NCBI RefSeq assembly: GCF_000701405.1
Contig: NZ_JNIV01000009.1
Span: 12,912 to 76,911, forward strand
DNA: 64,000 nt
Origin: Deinococcus marmoris DSM 12784
GTDB lineage: Bacteria; Deinococcota; Deinococci; Deinococcales; Deinococcaceae
Direction: 5' to 3'
In this document: in pieces, positions 34,118-41,950 of the stretch
Layout of the letters: every line of letters begins with the position of its first letter
How positions within the stretch are numbered: position 1 is the stretch's first letter
Made by a program: the position numbers and the translations under genes
Notes under the pieces: model-generated
Database searches by the model: none
Told to the model about the DNA's origin: nothing
What the model saw: the letters and a program-made list of their open reading frames with translations, nothing else

Positions 34118-35526
34118 TTGCGGGCCTCCTCAAAGACGCCTGCGGCCTTGAAGTTCACCAGACTGATCGCCAGCGTGAGAAAGAAGATGATCATCGCGAT
34201 GGCGCTGGCAAGGGAATAGTTGGACTGGCCGCTGGAGGAAAAGGCCGTGTTGTAGCCCCAGGACAGCAGAATGTCGGTGCTGCGGGCCGTGGCCTCACGC
34301 CCCTGCTGGTCCGGCCCGCCCTGCGTGAGCAGGTAGATGATGCCGAAGTTGTTGAAGTTGAAGGCGAAGCCCGAGAGCAAAATGGGCGTGAAGCTGTTCT
34401 TCAGCAGCGGCAGCGTGATGTTGGAAATCTGTTGCAGGCGGCTGGCCCCGTCGATGCTGGCCGCCTCGTACAGGTCCTCGTTGATGGTACTCAGGGCGCT
34501 GATGGTGGCGGTCATCATGTACGGAAAGCCCAGCCACAGGTTGACCAGCAACACCGTCACTTTGGCCCACAGCGGATCGCCCAGCCACGGCACGGCGGCG
34601 AAGCCCAGCAGCCCCAGCCCCTTGTTGACGATCCCGAACTGCTGGTTGTACAGCGCCACCCACATCTGCACGCTGATCACGGCGGGAATGGCCCACGGCA
34701 GGAACAGCAGCGTGCGGTAGATGTTGCGGCCCTTGAGGTTCTTGTTGTATAGCAGGATGCCCAGCACCAGCCCGGCGATGGCGTTGATGGTCACGGTGGA
34801 AAACGCGAACACCACCGTCCAGATGAAGACCGGAATCAGCGCGCGGCTGGCCTCGGCGAAGATCTCGCGGAAATTGGCCAGCCCGATGTAACTGATGGCG
34901 TTGAGGCGAGTGGCCCGCGCGACCTCGATGTCGGTGGTAAACGGCGCGGACAGCGTCACTTGCAGGCCGTCCACACTGGCGATCCTGGCCTTGTACGGCA
35001 CCGACGCCTGCTCATCGAACAGCACCAGCGTCGCGCCCGTGCAGTTTGCCGTCTCGCAGCGCAGGTACTCCTGCACGCTTTCAGACTGCGGCGTCTCGTC
35101 CAGCGTCACCACCCGCCTGTCCGCGCTGATGGTGGCGGTGGTCCGTAGCGCCGAATCCGGGTTGCCGCTGTTGACCGCGTTGTAGTTGGTAAAGGCGTAA
35201 TTGACCGTCAGCACGATGGGCAGGATGGTAAAGGCCGCCAGAAAGACCAGTGCCGGAAACAGGTAGTACCAGCTCACCATCCACGGAAACAGCCGCAGCA
35301 CCAGCGGCAGCATCAGCAGCAGCGCAGCCGCCCCGTAGATCAGGATCATGTAGGGCGGCGCTTCGGGAGAGATGCGGGCAGTCAGGCCGCTCAGGAGCCA
35401 GCCGATCAGGACGGCCCCACCCAGCATCACAGCCAGGATCAGCACAGCGATCAGGACGCCGCGCGTTCCTTCGGGGGGGACAGTGGAGCGGACACCAAAA
35501 CGGGGGGGGTGGGGAATCGCGGTCAT
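34114..35526 (-). CDS. malF: Maltose/maltodextrin ABC transporter permease MalF-like
   Basis: 470 residues with about eight membrane helices and a large periplasmic P2-type domain between the early helices (about 120-200; contains [18 protein letters not shown] with two cysteines). The EAA loop is [26 protein letters not shown], and the MalF-type [10 protein letters not shown] segment follows. Between malE and malF there is a terminator hairpin, so expression is probably graded below that of the binding protein. Confidence 0.9.
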   Translation of the reverse strand: MTAIPHPPRFGVRSTVPPEGTRGVLIAVLILAVMLGGAVLIGWLLSGLTARISPEAPPYMILIYGAAALLLMLPLVLRLFPWMVSWYYLFPALVFLAAFTILPIVLTVNYAFTNYNAVNSGNPDSALRTTATISADRRVVTLDETPQSESVQEYLRCETANCTGATLVLFDEQASVPYKARIASVDGLQVTLSAPFTTDIEVARATRLNAISYIGLANFREIFAEASRALIPVFIWTVVFAFSTVTINAIAGLVLGILLYNKNLKGRNIYRTLLFLPWAIPAVISVQMWVALYNQQFGIVNKGLGLLGFAAVPWLGDPLWAKVTVLLVNLWLGFPYMMTATISALSTINEDLYEAASIDGASRLQQISNITLPLLKNSFTPILLSGFAFNFNNFGIIYLLTQGGPDQQGREATARSTDILLSWGYNTAFSSSGQSNYSLASAIAMIIFFLTLAISLVNFKAAGVFEEARK

Positions 35527-35676
35527 GGGGATGCGCCGTCTCCTTTGAATGGGGCTTTGAATGTGTCAGGGACAATCATAGGGCGATTGCAGGCCGGAAA
35601 AGTCAGATGGTGATTTGGTGGACAAAGCGGCGCGGGCAGCACAGCAAATAGGCGGCACGGCAAAGCAGTCGGCACG

Positions 35677-35711
35677 GCAAAAAAGCGGACAGGCTGCCTT
35701 CACCCGTCCGC
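35677..35711 (-). terminator. Intra-operon terminator between malE and malF
   Basis: On the minus strand GCGGACGGG pairs with CCTGTCCGC (one G-U), then TTTTTT. It lies 16 bp after the malE stop and about 150 bp before malF. Partial read-through would give more binding protein than permease, as in many ABC sugar operons. Nearby, GGCACGGCAAA occurs twice in direct repeat (35654-35679). Confidence 0.75.
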
Positions 35712-35726
35712 CTTAAAACAAACTGC

Positions 35727-36905
35727 TTACTTGATGTTGCCGCTGATTTCCTGCACGGCCTTGTCCAGAATCTGGCTGTAGTCCGGGTTGGGCTTCTGCA
35801 CGCTCTGGGCAATCGCGGCGCTCCAGGGTGCCCACACTGCGCCCATCGCCGGGACGTTGGGCATGGGGGTGCCCGCGCTGATGGCCTTGCCGAAGCCCGC
35901 CACCACAGGATCACTCTTGAGCTTGGTGCGCGCGCTCAGGCTGACTGGAATGCGTCCGCCCGCCTTGTTAAACGCAAACTGCGCGTCGCTGGAGCTGATC
36001 TGCTTGGCAAAGCCTGCCGCCGCCACCTTGTTCTTGCTGTAGGCGTTGATCATGGTGCCCTGCACGCCCACGAAGGGACTCCACTTACCGCTCGCGCCGG
36101 GAGGCGTGGGGAAGGTGGTAATGCCGTAATCGATCCCGGCCTTCTTGATGTCGCCCATGTCCCAGGGTCCGGTCAGGTACATCGCCAGGCGTCCGTCGGT
36201 GAACGCGCCCTTGGCCACGTCGCCGGACACGCCTTCGGGAACCAGGTTGTATTTATAGCGCAGATCGTTCAGGAAGCCGCTGGCCTTGTCGGCTCCGGCG
36301 TTCGACAGACCGATGTCCTTGGTGTTCAGCGTGCCGCTCGTGTTCTTGAACACGTAGCCGCCGAAAGCGCTGATCACGCCGTAGTTCTGGTAGGCGTTGG
36401 ACAGGTCCGTCAGGAAGCCGAACTTGCCGTTGCCGGTATTGGCCTGCGCCACTTTCAGGAAGTCGGCCCAGGTGGTGGGGGCCTTGGGCACCAGTTTCTT
36501 GTTGTACACCAGCGCCACAGCCTCAGCGAACATGGGAATGGCGAACAGCTTGCCCTGGTAGGTCATGGCGTTCAGGCCGGTCTTGTCGAAGTCGGTCTTG
36601 CTGGTGATGTACTTGTCCATCGGCTCAATGACGCCCGCCGCCGCGAGCTGACCCAGACGGTCCTGCGGCAGCGTGACGATCACGTCGGGACCCTGGCCCT
36701 TGGGAGCGCTCTGGATCAGCTTGTCGGGAATCTGGTCAAAAGGCACGCTGACGATGGTGGTCTTGTTGCCCTTCTTGTCGAAGGTGGCAGCCTGCTGCTT
36801 GAGCCAGTCGAGTTCCGCACCCCCGAAGTGGGTCCAGACGGTGATGTTGGCGGCGCTGGCTTGGCCCAGCAGGGCGAGGGACAGAATGGTCAGAGCTTTT
36901 TTCAT
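35727..36905 (-). CDS. malE: Maltose/maltodextrin-binding protein MalE-like
   Basis: 392 residues. Signal peptide MKKALTILSLALLGQASA, then ANITVWTHFGGAELDWLKQQAATFDKKGN, the opening strand of family 1 extracellular solute-binding proteins. LTGPWDMGDIKKAGIDYG is the conserved MalE core motif, and PNVPAMGAVWAPWSAAI with its Trp residues fits sugar stacking. There is no lipobox Cys, so it is probably free in the periplasm-like space. Ribosome-binding site AAGGAG before the ATG at 36905. Candidate LacI-type operators lie upstream. Confidence 0.92.
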   Translation of the reverse strand: MKKALTILSLALLGQASAANITVWTHFGGAELDWLKQQAATFDKKGNKTTIVSVPFDQIPDKLIQSAPKGQGPDVIVTLPQDRLGQLAAAGVIEPMDKYITSKTDFDKTGLNAMTYQGKLFAIPMFAEAVALVYNKKLVPKAPTTWADFLKVAQANTGNGKFGFLTDLSNAYQNYGVISAFGGYVFKNTSGTLNTKDIGLSNAGADKASGFLNDLRYKYNLVPEGVSGDVAKGAFTDGRLAMYLTGPWDMGDIKKAGIDYGITTFPTPPGASGKWSPFVGVQGTMINAYSKNKVAAAGFAKQISSSDAQFAFNKAGGRIPVSLSARTKLKSDPVVAGFGKAISAGTPMPNVPAMGAVWAPWSAAIAQSVQKPNPDYSQILDKAVQEISGNIK

Positions 36906-36932
36906 ATGTTCTCCTTGATCGTCGCGGCGTAT

Positions 36933-36942
36933 GAACCGCTTC
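36933..36942 (-). promoter_or_regulatory. Candidate LacI-type operator 1 at malE
   Basis: GAACCGCTTC in plus orientation (TGAACCGCTTCCAA), 28 bp before malE. It is identical to the 10-mer upstream of pckA. Two weaker relatives lie at 36988-36998 and 37010-37019. Confidence 0.5.
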
Positions 36943-36987
36943 CAAATGTTCAGGATTGAGGTGAGGGCCGAACTGAGGGTCCGTCCA

Positions 36988-37019
36988 GAAACCGCTTCTG
37001 CCTCAGACCGAAGCGGAAG
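36988..37019 (-). promoter_or_regulatory. Candidate LacI-type operators 2 and 3 at malE
   Basis: GAAACCGCTTC at 36988-36998 and GAAGCGGAAG at 37010-37019 in opposite orientation. Together with the site at 36933 they make three related sites within 90 bp of malE. The rest of the 325-bp malE-MFS spacer holds the MFS promoter but no gene. Confidence 0.4.
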
Positions 37020-37190
37020 ATAAGCACCGCAGCGGCGCGGCAGCGGGAAGAGGCTGAACTAGACATGAGGTTGACCCGGCAGACATTATACGTCATTTGA
37101 CATGCTGACTGACCTACATTTGTTCTCCAGGGTTCGTTCATCAGCACGTCAGTTGAGGATGACTTTAAACCGAGTTCAACATTCGAGTTT

Positions 37191-37225
37191 ATATACTTAC
37201 CTACCGGTCAGTCGGGATATATACT
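37191..37225 (+). promoter_or_regulatory. MFS gene promoter with TetR-like dyad
   Basis: -35 TTACCT at 37197-37202, 17-nt spacer, -10 TATACT at 37220-37225, 6 nt before the ATG at 37232 (leaderless). The spacer centres on ACCGGT, and an imperfect dyad extends outward to TATAT and ATATA, resembling TetR-family operators at drug-efflux promoters. No TetR gene is adjacent. Confidence 0.6.
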
Positions 37226-37231
37226 CTGCGA

Positions 37232-38494
<1,263 letters not shown>

Positions 38495-38518
38495 AACGGG
38501 TAGAAAATAGAACACCGA

Positions 38519-38550
38519 GGGGGAGGCCAGATGGACGGCCTCTCCCTTTT
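38519..38550 (+). terminator. Terminator after MFS gene
   Basis: GGGGGAGGCC (38519-38528) pairs with GGCCTCTCCC (38537-38546; one G-U), then TTTT. Confidence 0.8.
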
Positions 38551-38630
38551 CTGGTGGAGGGATTGTTTAGCGCAGACACCACGCCGAAGGCAACGGATGT
38601 TCAGCAACAGACGTTCGTGCCGCCGGCTGT

Positions 38631-38636
38631 TAGCCT
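38631..38636 (+). promoter_or_regulatory. -10 box of the 36-aa membrane peptide gene
   Basis: TAGCCT, 6 nt before the ATG at 38643, no Shine-Dalgarno. Same form as the boxes at 50594 and 59541. Confidence 0.5.
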
Positions 38637-38642
38637 GGGCCT

Positions 38643-38753
38643 ATGCGCGAGTTCCTGAACGACTGGTGGCGGCTTCTCAAATTGATCGTCGCCTCGCTGG
38701 TGATTCCGGTGGTCCTGTGGGGCCTGCTGGTGTGGACCGGCGTACTGAAGTAG
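38643..38753 (+). CDS. Small membrane peptide (36 aa)
   Basis: ATG at 38643 to TAG at 38751-38753. It reads [18 protein letters not shown], then [18 protein letters not shown]: an amphipathic, Trp-rich head and one strongly hydrophobic helix of about 20 residues. The leaderless promoter box at 38631 directly in front supports it being real. No family recognised; it may be a subunit or regulator of a membrane complex. The neighbour downstream is glpX after a 333-bp gap; the MFS gene is upstream beyond a terminator. Confidence 0.5.
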   Translation: MREFLNDWWRLLKLIVASLVIPVVLWGLLVWTGVLK

Positions 38754-39034
38754 ATGGACCTGAAATAAGCAGGGGGACGCCTCAAGACAGTTCCGCTGAT
38801 TGAGAGATGCGGCGGCAGCCACACGTTTTTCAGTGGCCCGAAAGACGGCCTACCCTCGCCGGGGCCGCAGCACAGATGGACCTCTGAACCACAGCAATGC
38901 ACGACGCCCTTGCTCAGCAGCAGAACAGAAACGCGGATTTGCCGAATAACGAGAATCGTTCAGCAGGTCTCTGGACACCTCAAACCGGGATGCACCTTTC
39001 CGACTGCACACACTGACCACTGGAACTCAGATGG

Positions 39035-39080
39035 TGGAACCGCTCCCAGACGCCAGAAACCTGGGTGGGCGTGTTAGCGT
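39035..39080 (+). promoter_or_regulatory. glpX promoter with LacI-type-like element
   Basis: TGGAACCGCT at 39035-39044 repeats the pckA element (GAACCGCTCC versus GAACCGCTTC). A -10 box TAGCGT at 39075-39080 lies 6 nt before the ATG at 39087, suggesting a leaderless mRNA. The rest of 38754-39034 shows no gene or clear structure. Confidence 0.45.
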
Positions 39081-39086
39081 CCTGGT

Positions 39087-40187
39087 ATGACCTCCAAACG
39101 GCAGCCCAGCGAGAAAGCCAGCCCCAGCGCAGATCCCATTGAGACGGCTCCCACCGAACAGGCCACTCCTGCCGGGGCTTCCGCGCCGCAGTCCACGCCC
39201 GGCAAGGCCAGAACGGTCCAGAGCTTCGAGCATGCGCTGGTGCTGGAAACGGCCCGCGTGACCGAGGGCGCAGCGCTCGCGGCCAGCAAATTCATGGGCC
39301 TGGGCGACAAGAACGCGGTGGACGGCGCAGGCACCGAGGCCATGCGCGAACTGCTGAACTCGCTGGACATCCGGGGCACCGTGGTCATCGGCGAGGGCGA
39401 GATGGACGAGGCCCCCATGCTGTACATCGGTGAGCAGGTGGGCAGCGGCCAGTACGAGGTGGACATTGCCGTGGACCCGGTGGAGGGCACCGAAGTCACC
39501 GCCAAGGGCCTGCCCAACGGTCTGGCAGTCATTGCCCTATCTGAACGCGGCGGCCTGATGCACGCGCCGGACTGCTACATGGAAAAGCTGATCGTGCCGC
39601 CCCCCGCCGCAGGCCGCGTCAATCTGGACTGGCCGGTGGAGGCCAATCTGAACGTGCTGGCCCAGAGCCTTAACCGCGACGTGGACGATCTGATGATCAC
39701 CATTCTGGACCGTGAACGCCACGCGGACCTGATCCGGCGGGTGCGGGCCACCGGGGCGCGCGTCAAGCTGATCGGTGACGGCGACGTGATCGCGGGCATC
39801 GCGGTGGGCGTGCGCGGCAGCGGCGTTCACGCGCTGATGGGTTCAGGGGGCGCGCCCGAGGGGGTGCTGAGCGCGGCGGCCTGTAAATGCCTGGGCGCAG
39901 AAATCCAGGGCCGTTTTATCGCCGAGGACGACGCCATGCGCGAGCGCTTCAAGACGATGGGCGTGGACGAGAAACGCATCTACAAGACCGCAGACCTCGC
40001 CCCCGGCTCCCAGATGGTCTTTTCCGCCACCGGCATCACTTACGGCGAGATTCTGGACGGGGTGCGGCGTTTTGCGGGCGGGGCGCGCACACACACGCTG
40101 GTCATGGGCTACGCCACCCGCGTGGTGCGCTTTATCGACAGCATCCACCTGGAAGACGACAAGGCCCGCGTGACCATCCGGGTTTGA
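39087..40187 (+). CDS. glpX: Fructose-1,6-bisphosphatase class II
   Basis: 366 residues. It hydrolyses fructose-1,6-bisphosphate in gluconeogenesis. GlpX signatures: [46 protein letters not shown] (about 98-117) and [20 protein letters not shown] for metal and substrate binding, then [14 protein letters not shown] and [18 protein letters not shown]. The first 42 residues are a low-complexity Ala/Pro/Ser/Thr lead not found in typical GlpX. It shares a promoter element with pckA, the other gluconeogenic gene here. Confidence 0.95.
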   Translation: MTSKRQPSEKASPSADPIETAPTEQATPAGASAPQSTPGKARTVQSFEHALVLETARVTEGAALAASKFMGLGDKNAVDGAGTEAMRELLNSLDIRGTVVIGEGEMDEAPMLYIGEQVGSGQYEVDIAVDPVEGTEVTAKGLPNGLAVIALSERGGLMHAPDCYMEKLIVPPPAAGRVNLDWPVEANLNVLAQSLNRDVDDLMITILDRERHADLIRRVRATGARVKLIGDGDVIAGIAVGVRGSGVHALMGSGGAPEGVLSAAACKCLGAEIQGRFIAEDDAMRERFKTMGVDEKRIYKTADLAPGSQMVFSATGITYGEILDGVRRFAGGARTHTLVMGYATRVVRFIDSIHLEDDKARVTIRV

Positions 40188-40280
40188 CGCCCATCGCACT
40201 GAAGAACCTCGGGAGGTCTGGCCGAACGGCTGAGCCTTTTCCACAGACTGGATATCCCATAGATGAGCTATCGCCACAGC

Positions 40281-40312
40281 TTGACCTCAAATAATTTTTA
40301 GGCTATCCTAAA
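40281..40312 (+). promoter_or_regulatory. Promoter overlapped by a DtxR/MntR-like box
   Basis: -35 TTGACC at 40281-40286, 17-nt spacer, -10 TATCCT at 40304-40309. The perfect dyad TTTAGG-CTAT-CCTAAA (40297-40312) covers the -10. DtxR/MntR-family metal repressors bind TTAGGnnnnCCTAA-like sites. No protein gene starts downstream on this strand; transcription would run antisense into the rrf2-like gene and on towards the iron-uptake genes. Confidence 0.65.
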
Positions 40313-40360
40313 TATGTGACCAGACCTCCCAGTCGCTCACGACTCCGGCCTGTCCTTGGC

Positions 40361-40388
40361 GGGCAGCGTAGCCTCCACTGCGCTGCCC
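40361..40388. repeat. Inverted repeat downstream of the Rrf2 gene
   Basis: GGGCAGCG (40361-40368) and CGCTGCCC (40381-40388) with 12 nt between. It could end the Rrf2 mRNA (minus strand) or fold within the RNA made from the 40281 promoter. No T-run on either side. Confidence 0.45.
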
Positions 40389-40424
40389 GGCGGGTCAATT
40401 CCTGTTTCAGTCCCTCTGTCCCTG

Positions 40425-40862
40425 CTACGCCAGTTGAATCAGGCGGGCGTGCTGCTGTTCCTGCGCCTCCACGATCAGGTCCGCCAGTGTGGTGCCGCCC
40501 AGCACCTCGCGCAGAGCGGCGTTCACCCGGAACCACAGCTCCTGCGTGCCGCAGACGTTCTGGCTGGCACAGGTGTGATCGTCCTCGACGCACTGCACCG
40601 GGGCGATGCTGCCCTCCAGGGTGGTGACCACCTCGTAGGCGTTGATCCCGGCAGCAGGGCGTGCGAGTTGGTAGCCGCCCCTGGCTCCACGCACACTCTG
40701 CACGAATCCGGCCCGGCGCAACCCCCCGACGATCTGCTCCAGGTAATGCAGGCTGATGCCCTGGCGCGTCGCCACTTCCTTCAAGGAGATGGGTTGCCCC
40801 GGCTGACGGCCAATCTCGATCAGGGCACGGAGGCCATACTGCGCCCGCGTTGATATCCACAT
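40425..40862 (-). CDS. Rrf2-family regulator with IscR-type cysteines
   Basis: 145 residues. The N-terminal winged helix is MWISTRAQYGLRALIEIG, then ISLKEVATRQGISLHYLEQIVGGLRRAGFVQSVRGARGGYQLAR. Three cysteines at about C91, C98 and C104 (QCVEDDHTCASQNVC) match the spacing of the [2Fe-2S] ligands in IscR (C92, C98, C104). It is therefore likely an iron-sulfur sensor. ATG at 40862 with GGGAGGT upstream. It is divergent from the EfeO/FTR1 genes and shares the intergenic dyad at 40892. Confidence 0.88.
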   Translation of the reverse strand: MWISTRAQYGLRALIEIGRQPGQPISLKEVATRQGISLHYLEQIVGGLRRAGFVQSVRGARGGYQLARPAAGINAYEVVTTLEGSIAPVQCVEDDHTCASQNVCGTQELWFRVNAALREVLGGTTLADLIVEAQEQQHARLIQLA

Positions 40863-40891
40863 AAAACTACCTCCCAACGTTTCCTGAATCA

Positions 40892-40924
40892 ATCTTGACT
40901 TATTTGCTCAGGATAGTCCACTAT
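40892..40924. promoter_or_regulatory. Rrf2-type dyad over the iron-uptake promoter
   Basis: ATCTTGA (40892-40898) and TCAGGAT (40908-40914) are inverted with one mismatch and a 9-nt spacer, the form of IscR/Rrf2 sites (ATCYTGA...TCARGAT). It overlaps the plus-strand promoter TTGACT (40895-40900), 18-nt spacer, CACTAT (40919-40924), which ends 6 nt before the EfeO-like ATG. The Rrf2 regulator could control itself and the iron operon from here. Confidence 0.45.
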
Positions 40925-40930
40925 GCGGCC

Positions 40931-41950
40931 ATGCGAATTGCCACCATCCTGCTGGGCCTCGGCCTGCTGACGTCTGCCAGTGCCGCCGATCTGAGCGACG
41001 TCAAGACCTACCTGAATGGCAAACTGGACACCCAACTGGCCGGAACGCGGGCGCTGAGCGCGGCGGCGGACGGGTATTACGCGCTGGCAAAAGGCGCGGA
41101 TTTCGATTACGCGGCACTGGCGAGAAACCCCCAGACCCGCGCCGCACTTCAAACGGCCCGCACCGGATGGACGAAGGCCAGCCCCGCCTACGAGGACATC
41201 GAGGGCATCGTGGCCGGGGTGGAAGCCCTGAGCGAGTTCGACGTGATTCTGGACGCCGGGACAAGTGCGGCGGACGGCGGCGAGGACGTGGTGCCGTTCG
41301 ACCTCAAGCTGCCCAATGGCAAGACCCTGACGAAGCCCGGCAACCTCTTTGGCGTGAACGAGGGTACGATTTGGGGCACGGTCAAGGCGTACAGCAGTGG
41401 CGTGGCCTTCGACGTAGACGGTAACGGAAACATGGATTTCGGCGATCAACTCCCCGATGCCAATGTGCTGAAGGCCGCCGCCGCCGAGCTACACCGCCAG
41501 AGCGGGGAACTTCAGAAGGCGGCCAACGCTTGGAACCCCAGCCGCGAGGACGTGTTCGGGGCTTTGGTGGGCAATGTCCCCACGGTTGGCCCGGTCTTTT
41601 TTGAAGACTGGAAATCCAGCCCGTTCGTGATCGGCAGCAAAAGCACCCGCACGGATTTCGTGGTGATCTCGCGCATGTCGGACCTGTCAGGCAACGTCAG
41701 TTCGTGGCGGGCGATGTACCGGGGGCTGAGTCCTGACGTGAAAGCGAAAAATGCTGAACTGGACGGCCAGATTCAGTCCGGTCTGAATGAGCTGGCGCTG
41801 TATGTGAACAAGCTGGTGGCCCGTGAACAGACCCGCCGTTACACCCCCGAACAGGCCGAGCAGTTGCAGCGCGAAGCGCAGAACCGCGCCACCGCCATTA
41901 CCGGGCGGATCACCCAGGCGGCGGCGCTGCTGGGCGTGCGGGTAGAGTGA
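40931..41950 (+). CDS. EfeO/imelysin-family periplasmic iron-uptake protein
   Basis: 339 residues. Signal peptide MRIATILLGLGLLTSASA, then an all-helical EfeO/EfeM (imelysin, M75) domain: ADLSDVKTYLNGKLDTQLAGTRALSAAADGYYALA, GIVAGVEALSEFDVILDAGTSAADGGEDVVPFDL and a C-terminal helix pair. In EfeUOB systems this domain binds iron and passes it to the FTR1 permease. The classic HxxE motif of imelysins is not obvious here. It overlaps the next gene by GTGA. Start ATG 40931 follows the promoter box by 6 nt. Confidence 0.75.
   Translation: MRIATILLGLGLLTSASAADLSDVKTYLNGKLDTQLAGTRALSAAADGYYALAKGADFDYAALARNPQTRAALQTARTGWTKASPAYEDIEGIVAGVEALSEFDVILDAGTSAADGGEDVVPFDLKLPNGKTLTKPGNLFGVNEGTIWGTVKAYSSGVAFDVDGNGNMDFGDQLPDANVLKAAAAELHRQSGELQKAANAWNPSREDVFGALVGNVPTVGPVFFEDWKSSPFVIGSKSTRTDFVVISRMSDLSGNVSSWRAMYRGLSPDVKAKNAELDGQIQSGLNELALYVNKLVAREQTRRYTPEQAEQLQREAQNRATAITGRITQAAALLGVRVE

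Noticed and set aside
40316..40627. Plus-strand frame starting just after the metal-controlled promoter
   Set aside because: The 103-residue product is Arg/Pro/Cys-rich and lies opposite the Rrf2 gene. A non-coding or antisense RNA is more likely than a protein.
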